Shown one piece after another: positions 44,458 through 53,479 of a stretch of DNA of 64,000 nt. The stretch spans positions 1 through 64,000 of the forward strand of contig NZ_JAUYVM010000024.1 of the NCBI RefSeq assembly GCF_030689305.1. Direction: 5' to 3'. Below the pieces are notes generated by a model, which worked only from the letters and a program-made list of their open reading frames with translations, was not told where the DNA came from and searched no databases. The DNA comes from Vibrio penaeicida (lineage in GTDB: Bacteria; Pseudomonadota; Gammaproteobacteria; Enterobacterales; Vibrionaceae). Every line of letters starts with the position of its first letter. Position 1 is the first letter of the stretch. The position numbers and the translations under genes were made by a program.

Positions 44458-45174
44458 GTGCAAGAGTCATTTCATCAACAACTGTTCAGTGCATGCGAAC
44501 AAATTACGCCTTACCTATCAGGTAAAATAACGGATCCAGACGAAACCATGCTCCGTTCGCACCATAGCGGCGAGGCATTCTTCAATCAGCTGTATTATCA
44601 ACTGCAAGTTTTGCACCCTAAAGCTGGAAAAGGCTATTGGATAACTCGATGTTGGGACTTGGCCACTTGGCAACCTCTTTATATTGCCTTTATCAGCGTA
44701 TATGGCTTCAAAACACTTCCCGATTTCAATTCTTTCGGGCAGTCCCAAATGGGTTCTTTTGTCACGGGATTTTGCTTTTCAAACCAAAAACATCGACATG
44801 GTGAAGTGCAGGAGTTAGTCCCAGAAGCAGCATTACAACTGAATGTATTATTTGAAGAATACAGAACCCAACTCGATCAACAGTATCGTTGTCGACCTGG
44901 TTTTGTGAAGCACTTGCTGGCAGACGCTATCGTAAATTGTTGCTTAAAACTGAAAGAATTTGATCCTCAATTAACTCTGGATGACATAAGAAACAATGCC
45001 GCCATGTGGCTCAGTGCATTTCAATTACCTCTGGACCAAATCAGTCGAATTGAAGAAAAACAAGGTGCCCTCTCCTACGTGAGAAAAAGCTGTTGTTTAG
45101 TATACAAGACAGCGGAAGGGACACTTTGCGAAGACTGTCCTCGACTCAAGAACTCGTCCCCGATTCAAAACTAA
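44458..45174 (+). CDS. fhuF: FhuF-like siderophore-iron reductase
   Basis: A 238-residue cytoplasmic protein whose C-terminus carries CC-x10-C-x2-C (212-213, 224, 227), the [2Fe-2S] signature of FhuF, which reduces ferric hydroxamate siderophores to free the iron. The rest has no other known cofactor motif. The start is GTG at 44458, after GGAAAG. It is 87 bases after the receptor and 12 before the ATPase gene, inside the uptake operon. Confidence 0.85.
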   Translation: MQESFHQQLFSACEQITPYLSGKITDPDETMLRSHHSGEAFFNQLYYQLQVLHPKAGKGYWITRCWDLATWQPLYIAFISVYGFKTLPDFNSFGQSQMGSFVTGFCFSNQKHRHGEVQELVPEAALQLNVLFEEYRTQLDQQYRCRPGFVKHLLADAIVNCCLKLKEFDPQLTLDDIRNNAAMWLSAFQLPLDQISRIEEKQGALSYVRKSCCLVYKTAEGTLCEDCPRLKNSSPIQN

Positions 45175-45186
45175 GAACGAAAGCGT

Positions 45187-45954
45187 ATGTATCAACTCAA
45201 TCAAATCAAAGTCATTCGTGAAGAAAAAACCATTTTGGACATCGATGAACTTTCCATTGACCCCAAAGGTTTTACCGTGGTTTTGGGTCACAACGGCTCG
45301 GGAAAATCCACATTGGTAAACCTACTCGCTAAACAATTCAGTCCCGAAGAAGGTCATATTCAGCTCGGTCAGCAGCCACTCGAAAAGTTTTCTGCAAAAT
45401 CATTGGCTAAGGAAATCGCTTATCTTCCACAAAAGTTGCCCGAAGTTGCTGGTTTGAATGTAAAAGAGTTGGTTCGATTAGGTCGCTACCCTTGGCGTGG
45501 TGTCTTTGGACAATGGAATAGTGAAGACAATCAAATTATCGAAACATCCATGCTTCAAACAGAAGTCCAGTCAATGAGCAATGAACTGGCAGACCAGCTA
45601 TCTGGTGGCGAGAAACAGCGTGCTTGGATCGCCATGTTATTAGCTCAGCAATCTAACTTCTTGATCCTTGATGAGCCCACCTCCGCTTTGGATGTCCAGC
45701 ATCAATATCAAGTGATGGATCTACTCCAGCAACTCAATCAACATTCTGGTAGAGGTGTCTTGGTGATTCTTCACGATTTGAACTTAGCGTTACGCTACGC
45801 CACTCACGTTATCGCATTGAAAAAAGGGAATATCCTGTTTGAAGGAAAACGTGAACTTTTGCTTGATGAAGAGCGATTAGCCAGTCTCTATAACACTCCT
45901 GTATCACTGATAGACCACCCTAACAACGACCACAAGGTAGCCATAATATGTTAA
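45187..45954 (+). CDS. fhuC: Ferric-siderophore ABC transporter ATPase, FhuC type
   Basis: A 255-residue ABC ATPase: Walker A GHNGSGKST, signature LSGGEKQRAW, Walker B LILDEPTSALD and switch His in VILHDL. It powers the fused permease at 46859. It overlaps the binding-protein gene by seven bases, which signals translational coupling. Confidence 0.9.
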   Translation: MYQLNQIKVIREEKTILDIDELSIDPKGFTVVLGHNGSGKSTLVNLLAKQFSPEEGHIQLGQQPLEKFSAKSLAKEIAYLPQKLPEVAGLNVKELVRLGRYPWRGVFGQWNSEDNQIIETSMLQTEVQSMSNELADQLSGGEKQRAWIAMLLAQQSNFLILDEPTSALDVQHQYQVMDLLQQLNQHSGRGVLVILHDLNLALRYATHVIALKKGNILFEGKRELLLDEERLASLYNTPVSLIDHPNNDHKVAIIC

Positions 45955-46859
45955 AGAAAGCATTGTTTACCCTATTGTTTTTCAGCTTCACTTTGCAGGC
46001 ACAAATCATCGCTGAAGATAGCCGTGGCGAACAGATTCTTCCCAAAACTCCCGTTAGGGTTGCTGCTCTCAATTGGGACATAGCCGAACAAGTTCTAGAA
46101 CTCGGTGTAGCGCCTGTCGCCATACCAAATATTCCTGAATACAGAGCTTGGGTGGTTAAGCCTGAAGTCCCAGAGTCGGTTGAAGATATTGGGACGCGCA
46201 TGGAACCAAACCTCGCTCGCTTAGAACAGCTAAAACCCGACGTCATCATTATTGGTTCACCGCAAATTGACTTAACCGAGCGCCTAGAAAAAATTGCACC
46301 CGTTTTGTATTACCACACATACAAACAAGAGCCAGGCAATGTAGAGCGCTCCATAAAGCACTTTCGCCAAATTGCTCATGCTCTGGGCAAATCCGATGTC
46401 GCCGAACGTAGACTCAAGCAAATGTACTCTAAGATTGATGCGCTAAAGATCAAACTCGATAAAGCCTATGCCGGTCAGAAACCGAAGGTAGCAGCATTTC
46501 GTTTTGCTAGTACCACGACGGTCTACCTTTACGGCGATAACTCTAGTACCCAAGAAGCACTTCAACTTTTGGGATTTGAACCTGCCCTACCACAGCCAAC
46601 CACTCAGTGGGGAGTCACTCAAAAGCGCTTGAAAAAACTGTACTCCATTGGTGATGGTGTCGCGCTGTACTTTAAGCCGTTTAAACAGGAGTCCGAGTTG
46701 GAGAAATCCGTAATGTGGAACGCGATGCCTTTTGTTAAAAACAACAAAGTCGCTTCGGTTTCTCCTGTTTGGAACTATGGTGGAGCCATGTCTCTATTGT
46801 ATGTAGCAGAAGCGCTCGCAGAAAGCTTAGGATCGGTTGCACCGATTGCAGGTGAGTAA
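45948..46859 (+). CDS. fhuD: Periplasmic siderophore-binding protein, FhuD type
   Basis: A 303-residue class III binding protein with a signal peptide (1-19, LFTLLFFSFTLQAQ), followed by two lobes bridged by a long helix (about 145-175). PDVIIIGSPQ and WNYGGAMSLLYVAEAL are typical of FhuD-like proteins. Its stop overlaps the permease start (TAATG). Confidence 0.87.
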   Translation: MLKKALFTLLFFSFTLQAQIIAEDSRGEQILPKTPVRVAALNWDIAEQVLELGVAPVAIPNIPEYRAWVVKPEVPESVEDIGTRMEPNLARLEQLKPDVIIIGSPQIDLTERLEKIAPVLYYHTYKQEPGNVERSIKHFRQIAHALGKSDVAERRLKQMYSKIDALKIKLDKAYAGQKPKVAAFRFASTTTVYLYGDNSSTQEALQLLGFEPALPQPTTQWGVTQKRLKKLYSIGDGVALYFKPFKQESELEKSVMWNAMPFVKNNKVASVSPVWNYGGAMSLLYVAEALAESLGSVAPIAGE

Positions 46860-48865
46860 TGGCGATTCTACGGATAGGTTTATTGTTAGTCCCCCTTATA
46901 CTGGCGTCTGGCTATATTGGCAGTGAACTCACGCTTAACCAGCAGTGGCAGATCGTTTCTGACATGGTGATGGCGAAGCTCTACGGCTTAGATTTTTCAC
47001 CTGTTGAATTTGAAGAAATACTTTTTGTAGAAGCCCACCTTCCTCGATTGCTGATGGCTATCATGACAGGTGCTGTTCTTGGGTTGGTTGGTAGCCTTCT
47101 CCAACAATTGACACAAAATCACCTAGTCTCACCGCTAACGTTAGGCACATCTGCCGGAGCATGGTTGGCACTTATGTGCGCCACGGTGTGGCTACCAACA
47201 TTGAGTGCGTTTACTTCCACATTGGTGCCCTTCATTGGCGCAATGGTCAGCATGGCAGTTGTGATGTGTATTGTCGGCTTGAAAGATCTGTCTGGTCTTC
47301 GAGTTGTACTTGCAGGGATGGCGGTGAACATACTCTTTGGTGCGATCGCAACGGGAATTGCTCTTTTTCACGACCAATTTGCAAAAGACATTTTCATGTG
47401 GGGCGCTGGCGACCTCGCGCAGAACGGCTGGCAGCAAGTAGATTGGCTCTTCCCTCAACTGTTACTTGGGCTCGTCATCTTATTGATTTCCCCTAGAATC
47501 CTTGCACTGTTGAGGCTCGGGCATACCAATGCTGAGGCGCGTGGCCTTAACCTAGTTCCTGCTTTCTTTGGGCTCATAGTGCTTGGTCTTTGGTTGGTTT
47601 CTTCTGCCATTGCGAGTGTGGGCATTATTAGTTTTATCGGGCTTATCGCACCGAATATTGCTCGCTTTGCTGGCGCCAGAACCCCCAAAAGCGAACTTTG
47701 GGTGAGTATGGTGCTGGGCGCGTGTTTATTGCTGTTTACCGATACGCTCACTATCGCTATCAATTATGTATCCATTAGCGTCATTCCATCTGGCACCACA
47801 ACAGCCCTCATTGGTGCGCCTGTACTGGTTTGGTTTGCTCGCAGTAAGTTAAAGGCTCATGACCAAATGAGCCTTTCTTTACCCAATTCAACTACCCGCT
47901 ACCAACCAAAAACGTTGTACAGTGCCGTATTCAGTACGGGAATACTCGTCATTCTAGGCGTATTTTTCTATAACACTGGCGACGCCTCTGGTTGGGTATG
48001 GCAAGTACCCACCGAATTTGTTTGGAGCCAGCAATACCCAAGAATGCTCACAGCCTTTAGCGCAGGATTTGGGCTAGCCATTGCTGGTGTCATTTTGCAG
48101 CGAATCATATATAACCCGTTGGCTAGCCCCGATATTCTTGGCATTTCAGCAGGTGCCAGTTTGTTTTTGGTTGTGGGGATGATGTTGTTAGGAACAACCT
48201 TATTCGAACTCCAATTCACATTAGCGTTTATCGGTTGCCTCGCGGTTCTAGGGTTGTTACTGCTGCTTGGCAGAAAACATGAATACTCGCCCGGAATGCT
48301 CATTCTTACGGGGATAGCACTCACAGCTCTAATAGAATCATTGATCCATTTCGTGCTAGCACAAGGCAGTGAAACTGCGTATTTGTTGCTAACTTGGCTA
48401 TCCGGCTCGACTTATCGCGTAGAATCAGGTTCCGCCATTGCATTATTTGGTTGTACGGTGATTCTTTCTGGGCTGGCGCTGTCTCTCCATCGATGGCTAA
48501 CGCTAATCTCAGGAGGACGAGGTTTTGCGCAAGCAAGAGGGTTAAATGTTCCGGCTAAGTTTAAGCTACTGCTGATTTTGGTTGCGATGCTTTGCTCTGC
48601 CGTAACGGCGACGATGGGGCCGGTATCGTTTATTGGCTTACTCGCTCCACATGTCGCGGTTATGCTGGGAGCAAAGCGCGCAAAAGATCAAATGTGGGTC
48701 GCAGGCTTCACAGGCGCTTCGCTGCTGATGTTCGCTGACTGGCTTGGGCAAAATGTGGTCTATCCGGGACAAGTCTCTGCTGGCATTGTCGTTTCTATCA
48801 TTGGTGGCGCTTATTTCCTATTGCTTCTGATGAGAAGTAACTTAAACCGCTTTGCAACTCGGTGA
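46859..48865 (+). CDS. fhuB: Fused ferric-siderophore permease, FhuB type
   Basis: A 668-residue inner-membrane permease made of two homologous FecCD-type halves (about 1-325 and 345-668), each with some ten membrane helices and its own ATPase-contact loop (GLGHTNAEARGLN in the first, GFAQARGLN in the second). E. coli FhuB is the same double design (660 residues). It is the last gene of the operon; the 268-bp repeat element starts directly after its stop. Confidence 0.92.
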   Translation: MAILRIGLLLVPLILASGYIGSELTLNQQWQIVSDMVMAKLYGLDFSPVEFEEILFVEAHLPRLLMAIMTGAVLGLVGSLLQQLTQNHLVSPLTLGTSAGAWLALMCATVWLPTLSAFTSTLVPFIGAMVSMAVVMCIVGLKDLSGLRVVLAGMAVNILFGAIATGIALFHDQFAKDIFMWGAGDLAQNGWQQVDWLFPQLLLGLVILLISPRILALLRLGHTNAEARGLNLVPAFFGLIVLGLWLVSSAIASVGIISFIGLIAPNIARFAGARTPKSELWVSMVLGACLLLFTDTLTIAINYVSISVIPSGTTTALIGAPVLVWFARSKLKAHDQMSLSLPNSTTRYQPKTLYSAVFSTGILVILGVFFYNTGDASGWVWQVPTEFVWSQQYPRMLTAFSAGFGLAIAGVILQRIIYNPLASPDILGISAGASLFLVVGMMLLGTTLFELQFTLAFIGCLAVLGLLLLLGRKHEYSPGMLILTGIALTALIESLIHFVLAQGSETAYLLLTWLSGSTYRVESGSAIALFGCTVILSGLALSLHRWLTLISGGRGFAQARGLNVPAKFKLLLILVAMLCSAVTATMGPVSFIGLLAPHVAVMLGAKRAKDQMWVAGFTGASLLMFADWLGQNVVYPGQVSAGIVVSIIGGAYFLLLLMRSNLNRFATR

Positions 48866-48866
48866 T

Positions 48867-49134
48867 TAGGGTCTGTTGATCTTTCGAGATGATTTTTACA
48901 GCAATTTGTGGGTTATTTATACAAGGCAGAGCTTATTCGGTGTAGTCGCTCTACATCAATAGGCGATAACGTAGTAGAAATAGACCACAAATGCTGCACG
49001 AAGGGTTCGCTTCTATGCACTTTACTCTTTGTTGCAAGGTATTTACTTAGAATGACTAGGCCACACACCTTGCGCCGCGATTAAAATGCATAGAACTCGA
49101 ACAAAATTTAACCGCGAAAAATCAACAGACCCTA
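48867..49134. mobile_element. 268-bp MITE-like element with 20-bp terminal inverted repeats
   Basis: The left end TAGGGTCTGTTGATCTTTCG (48867-48886) and the right end, read backwards, differ at one base in 20. No gene is inside. It starts one base after the fhuB stop codon, and a single degraded end is found at 55184-55201. The element may serve as a terminator or RNA-stability element for the uptake operon. Confidence 0.8.
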
Positions 49135-49170
49135 GGTATAAACGAATCAGAATGGGTCACCTTACCAGCC

Positions 49171-49189
49171 CTTAATGAAAATCATTCTC
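49171..49189 (+). promoter_or_regulatory. Fur box before the ChaN gene
   Basis: The 19-mer CTTAATGAAAATCATTCTC matches the Fur consensus at 15 of 19 places. It lies 56 bases before the ATG of the ChaN-like lipoprotein, so that gene should be iron-repressed on its own, apart from the fhu operon. Confidence 0.7.
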
Positions 49190-49245
49190 ACTCGTTGAAT
49201 AATGATAAGGGCTGGTCTACACTGCCCGCTCTTTCGGAGATGACT

Positions 49246-50199
49246 ATGAAAAAAATAATTCCTTTACCCATGCTTCTTTTGGCAGGCTGCTCTGCCGTTA
49301 CTACTTCGCAATCAACCGTAACTTCGCCAACATCGGCGATTTTTTCCAACTTTTACGATTATAAAATCTATTCCTCCGAAACTGCGTTGCCCTTGCAGCA
49401 ATTAGTCAAAGAGTTAAAGAACGCAGATGTAATTTTAGTCGGTGAGTGGCACAGCCATGCTGGTACTCATAAATTTCAAACGGATTTGTTCGCGACCATG
49501 AACCAATCAGGGTTATCAACCACACTTGCGATGGAACAGTTTTCTAGAGACAAGCAAGGTCTTATTAACGACTATTTGAACGGAGAAATAGGTGAACAAA
49601 CCCTAATTCAACAGGGTAATGCATGGCCAAATTACACCAGTGATTATCGCCCTCTGATTGAGTATGCACGTTTGAATAAACTGGATGTTATAGCCGCAAA
49701 CGCGCCGAAGAAAACCGTTAAGTGCATCGGTAGAAAAGGACTCGAGTGGACTCAAAGCCTAAGCAAGGAAGAACGTGGATTTATTGCGGAAAACATAGAC
49801 ACCAGCGATTCACCCTACAAACAAAAATTCATGGCTTCCATGCACCACGGAAAACCAGAACAAACCGCTAACCAATACGCTGCGCAAGTTACTTGGGACG
49901 AAACAATGGCGGAAAGTATTGTTCACTATCTAAACAAGAATTCCGATAAAAAAGTCTTGCTCACCGCTGGTAAATTTCATGTGTCGGACGGGCTTGGAAC
50001 TGCTGCGTCTATCCAACGTAGAAACCCAGATCTCAACATTGCCATTATCGAGCCGGTAACGGAAATCACTGCAAACAAAAAAGGCTATCAAGTGTTGGTT
50101 GCAGAGCTGCCACCAAGGTACATAAAACAAGAAAATAGAATGAAAGCTTACCATCAACTAGGTAAGCGAAACTCAGACTTAAACTGCGAAAAAGAGTAA
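49246..50199 (+). CDS. ChaN-family haem/iron-regulated lipoprotein
   Basis: A 317-residue lipoprotein of the ChaN (DUF399) family: signal peptide with lipobox LLAGC, then the LVGEWHSHAGTHKFQ motif and the KFHVSDGLG motif, which in ChaN hold the haem-contact residues. ChaN of Campylobacter binds two haems and is iron-regulated. The ATG at 49246 is chosen because GGAG lies 6 bases upstream; an ATG two codons before and one further up are in frame. Its own Fur box and the neighbouring siderophore operon agree with a role in iron supply. Confidence 0.82.
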   Translation: MKKIIPLPMLLLAGCSAVTTSQSTVTSPTSAIFSNFYDYKIYSSETALPLQQLVKELKNADVILVGEWHSHAGTHKFQTDLFATMNQSGLSTTLAMEQFSRDKQGLINDYLNGEIGEQTLIQQGNAWPNYTSDYRPLIEYARLNKLDVIAANAPKKTVKCIGRKGLEWTQSLSKEERGFIAENIDTSDSPYKQKFMASMHHGKPEQTANQYAAQVTWDETMAESIVHYLNKNSDKKVLLTAGKFHVSDGLGTAASIQRRNPDLNIAIIEPVTEITANKKGYQVLVAELPPRYIKQENRMKAYHQLGKRNSDLNCEKE

Positions 50200-50211
50200 C
50201 CCTCAATTTGT

Positions 50212-50291
50212 TCTGAACTTTATTTCTTTGACGATGAAATGGGACAGAAGGTAGATCTCTGAATCCTGCATCTTGAGGTGGTTTGAGTATA
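50212..50291. repeat. Rearranged partial copy of the 30215-30479 element
   Basis: The 3' part (CTGAATCCTGCATCTTGAGGT then TTTGAGTATA) matches the left terminal repeat of the larger element, and the 5' part (TTTGACGATGAAATGGGACA) matches its interior at about 30312-30335. So an internal stretch is fused to one end: a deletion derivative. It lies just after the ChaN gene and may add a hairpin there. Confidence 0.6.
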
Positions 50292-50419
50292 TGGACTGAT
50301 TCTTGCTTAAAAAACTATCAGATTGGGTAGGAAAAATAATCAGACTAGGCAGAAAAAAATAGTCAAAGTTATTTGCAGATCTGCCGATAAAGTATTCAGA
50401 CCATATTGAGGAGAACAAT

Positions 50420-50779
50420 ATGACTTCGATTGGAGCGGAGCCAGTTAGGGTTACCCCTACAGCCACAGCGACAAACAGCGCAAAATCAAAAGCGGTAGAA
50501 GATGCCGTTCCCGGTTCAGCTGTCAAAGTCGAGCAGAACAAAGTCACGTTGTCCAATGAGGGCAAAGCCTTACTTGCCGCACTTCAGCAAATTGAAAAAG
50601 ATGCCGCGGCAAATCCAGAAGATAAAGGTGTGGGTGACAAAGTCGAATCCTTTGCTCATGGAGCATTAGGAATGGATCACCCTGACAAGTTTAAAGAAGA
50701 AGATGATACTTCCTATTCCGCGGGGCAATATTTGTCCGCAGCGGCAACCATAGGCGGAATCTTGGCACTGTTGGTATAG
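50420..50779 (+). CDS. Small hypothetical protein with Thr/Ala-rich start
   Basis: A 119-residue acidic protein with GAGGAG 8 bases before the ATG, so it is translated. Residues 1-35 are Ala/Thr-rich and likely disordered; 36-60 reads VEQNKVTLSNEGKALLAALQQIE, a probable helix; the C-terminus (about 100-119) is a hydrophobic GQYLSAAATIGGILALLV segment, which might insert in a membrane. I do not know the family. It lies between the iron region and the betaine locus. Confidence 0.65.
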   Translation: MTSIGAEPVRVTPTATATNSAKSKAVEDAVPGSAVKVEQNKVTLSNEGKALLAALQQIEKDAAANPEDKGVGDKVESFAHGALGMDHPDKFKEEDDTSYSAGQYLSAAATIGGILALLV

Positions 50780-51295
50780 CTTAAAGCCAGTATAAGTTAG
50801 CCTTTACCGATATTGCCTTCTTCTTATAGCTTACGTGCTTAACTAAATACGCGAAACTTTCGCCCAACAACCATAATGCTAGCTTCTTGCGTTATGGCAT
50901 TCTTTTGCGGCTGCCTATTTCCCACTCAGACTATTAGACAACCTATCTTAGCACCTACAAACATACCGAAGTATGCTCACTCACTTTCATTAGACCACTT
51001 TGCATTTATCATTCTTATTGAATACGCAAAGTATTTAGCTAAAAACTAAAAAAATATTCCCACCGAAATGAGCGATGTAATTAAACAGTACTAAATATGT
51101 GCTCTTTCGTTACAAGCTTGAGCTCGCCCTTAGATAAAATCTCAAAATAAACTTAAAATACAGCAAGTTAATTAAAGTTTATTTCACTTACCGCTATGTA
51201 ACCCAAGGTGAGGAAATTAACATTTCTCAGACAGAAAAAGTTCAAATCCCCCAGTTCTTAGCCAAATCTTGAGAGATAGTTTTTGAAAAAATGTT
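50780..51295. other. Long AT-rich upstream region of betI
   Basis: More than 500 bases without a gene or clear repeat. It is AT-rich with many T and A runs, which fits a regulated control region before the osmoprotection operon. I see no recognisable terminator for the hypothetical gene at 50420 and no small RNA signature. Confidence 0.5.
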
Positions 51296-51324
51296 TTGAG
51301 TACTAAGCATTTTTAGGGCATTAT
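51296..51324 (+). promoter_or_regulatory. Candidate promoter of the bet operon
   Basis: TTGAGT and CATTAT are 17 bases apart; the predicted start falls inside the palindrome at 51330-51349. Reasonable sigma-70 boxes, but not tested. Confidence 0.45.
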
Positions 51325-51329
51325 TTTTA

Positions 51330-51349
51330 TTAATTGATCGTTCAATTAA
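51330..51349. promoter_or_regulatory. BetI operator palindrome
   Basis: TTAATTGATCGTTCAATTAA is an inverted repeat with eight-base arms around TCGT. It lies 16 bases before the betI start codon and just past the promoter boxes, where a TetR-type repressor such as BetI would bind, released by choline. Confidence 0.75.
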
Positions 51350-51365
51350 AAATAAGGAAGCCGTC

Positions 51366-51974
51366 ATGCCCAAGGTTGGGATGCCAGAAATCAGGAAACC
51401 ACAGCTTGTTCAAGCAACGATGACCGTTATCGATCGAGTTGGGTTGCATGCTGCAAGCATTTCACTGATCAGCAAAGAAGCTGGTGTATCGAGTGGGATC
51501 ATTAACCACTACTTTGGCGGTAAACATGGTCTTCTGAAAGAAACCATGAAAGAGATTCTTCGTCAGCTCTCTTCAACAATTACTGAACAATTAAGTCAGT
51601 TGCCTAAAGACGCTCATCAACAACGTATCAACGCCATTATTGATGGCAACTTTGTGGGCTACCAAGCAGAAAACAAAGTCGCAAAGACTTGGTTAGCATT
51701 TTGGTCTTATTCAGTCCACGACCCAGAACTAAAACGACTTCAACATGTAAACGAAAAACGCCTTCTCTCGCATTTGAAAATTGAGCTAAAAGCTTTATTT
51801 GAGAAGGAACAGGCAGAAATTATTGCCCACGGTATTGCCGCTTTAATCGACGGTGTTTGGATAAGAGGAACATTGAACCCTAAAGGGATTGATGCGGAAA
51901 AAGCACGCCTCATAATCAATGATTACTTAGACAAACAACTGACTTTCTATACGCAGCAACTAAACACAAAATAA
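51366..51974 (+). CDS. betI: Transcriptional repressor BetI
   Basis: A 202-residue TetR-family repressor of choline oxidation genes. Helix-turn-helix at about 10-60 (SLISKEAGVSSGIINHYFGGKHGLL), followed by the all-helical ligand domain; length as in E. coli BetI (195). AAGGAAG lies before the ATG. First gene of the betIBA-cho unit, with its operator directly upstream. Confidence 0.94.
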   Translation: MPKVGMPEIRKPQLVQATMTVIDRVGLHAASISLISKEAGVSSGIINHYFGGKHGLLKETMKEILRQLSSTITEQLSQLPKDAHQQRINAIIDGNFVGYQAENKVAKTWLAFWSYSVHDPELKRLQHVNEKRLLSHLKIELKALFEKEQAEIIAHGIAALIDGVWIRGTLNPKGIDAEKARLIINDYLDKQLTFYTQQLNTK

Positions 51975-51993
51975 CGACAGCCAGTACTTTTAA

Positions 51994-53454
51994 ATGAATA
52001 TGAAATCACTTTATATCGACGGTCACGCATGTGACGCAACTTCGCAAGAAAGCTTCACAACCCATAACCCAGCGACAGGACAGCCATTGGCTGAGATTGG
52101 TCAGGCTAGCCAACAAGATCTAGAACGTGCCATTAAATCTGCTAAGCAAGGATTTAGCGTTTGGTCCGCCATGTCTCCAACCGAGCGCAGCCGGATCTTA
52201 CTGAAAGCGGTGGCTCTGTTACGTGAACAAAATGACGAACTGGCTAAATTGGAAGTATCGGACACGGGTAAACCCATCCAAGAAGCCATTGATGTTGATA
52301 TTGTGACTGGCGCTGATGTGATTGAGTACTTCGCAGGCCTAGCACCCGGTATGCAGGGTGAGCAACAACCCTTGAGTGAAAACCAATTCTTCTATACACG
52401 TCGCGAGCCTTTAGGCATCTGTGCGGGCATTGGAGCATGGAACTACCCTATTCAAATTGCTATGTGGAAATCTGCTCCTGCTCTGGCTGCTGGAAACGCA
52501 ATGATCTTTAAGCCTTCAGAAGAAACACCGTTATCCGTGTTAAAGCTGGCTGAAATCTTTACTCAAGCTGGGCTTCCAGACGGTGTCTTTAATGTCGTGC
52601 AAGGTGATCACCGAGTCGGCCAAATGCTTACCGCGCATCCAGACATTGCCAAAGTCTCCTTCACTGGCGAATCCGGAACTGGAAAACAAGTCATGGCAGA
52701 CAGCGCGAAGACCTTAAAACAAGTCACCATGGAACTGGGTGGTAAGTCACCAATGGTGATCTTTGATGATGCCAAGATCGATGGCGCGGTTTCTGCTGCT
52801 ATGGTTGCCAATTTCTACACGCAGGGTGAGGTTTGCACCCATGGAACACGCGTTTACGTTCATGAAGCCATTTACGATGCATTCATTAGCCAGCTAAAAG
52901 AAAGAACTGAAAAACTGATCGTCGGTGACCCAACCGAAATGCAGACTCAAATCGGTGCTCTGATTTCCAAAGAACATTTGGGCAAAGTGTTAAGCGCAAT
53001 TGAAGCGGCAAAACAAAGTGGTGCCACGCTACTCACTGGCGGTTATCAGGTTACCGAAAACGGGTTGGAAAACGGTAACTTTGTTGCACCCACAGTATTT
53101 GTGGATTGTGAAGATGGTATGCCACACGTTCAAAGTGAAATTTTTGGCCCAGTTATGTCAGTGCTGAAGTTCTCAGACGAACAAGACGTTATCAAAAGAG
53201 CCAACGACACCACTTACGGGCTAGCCGCCGGTGTATTTACTCAAGACCTATCCCGAGCGCACAGAGTCATCCACCAGCTTCAAGCGGGCATTTGCTGGGT
53301 AAACACTTGGGGTGATTCACCAGCAGAAATGCCAGTTGGAGGCTACAAACATTCCGGTATTGGCCGCGAGAACGGGCCGGAAACGTTACGTCATTACACT
53401 CAGACCAAAAGTGTGTTGATTGAACTTGGCGATTATGAAAGCCCATACGCTTAA
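51994..53454 (+). CDS. betB: Betaine aldehyde dehydrogenase
   Basis: A 486-residue NAD-dependent aldehyde dehydrogenase that turns betaine aldehyde into glycine betaine. General-base Glu in MELGGKSP, catalytic Cys in GEVCTHGTRV, and AWNYP in the cofactor region. Length and sequence match E. coli BetB (490). It lies 19 bases after betI and 25 before betA. Confidence 0.95.
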   Translation: MNMKSLYIDGHACDATSQESFTTHNPATGQPLAEIGQASQQDLERAIKSAKQGFSVWSAMSPTERSRILLKAVALLREQNDELAKLEVSDTGKPIQEAIDVDIVTGADVIEYFAGLAPGMQGEQQPLSENQFFYTRREPLGICAGIGAWNYPIQIAMWKSAPALAAGNAMIFKPSEETPLSVLKLAEIFTQAGLPDGVFNVVQGDHRVGQMLTAHPDIAKVSFTGESGTGKQVMADSAKTLKQVTMELGGKSPMVIFDDAKIDGAVSAAMVANFYTQGEVCTHGTRVYVHEAIYDAFISQLKERTEKLIVGDPTEMQTQIGALISKEHLGKVLSAIEAAKQSGATLLTGGYQVTENGLENGNFVAPTVFVDCEDGMPHVQSEIFGPVMSVLKFSDEQDVIKRANDTTYGLAAGVFTQDLSRAHRVIHQLQAGICWVNTWGDSPAEMPVGGYKHSGIGRENGPETLRHYTQTKSVLIELGDYESPYA

Positions 53455-53479
53455 ACGGCAACCAAACGGAGATAAAGAA

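Noticed and set aside
47968..48324. Minus-strand open frame of 118 codons in fhuB
   Set aside because: Antisense to membrane-helix codons of a clear permease; such shadows are common there.
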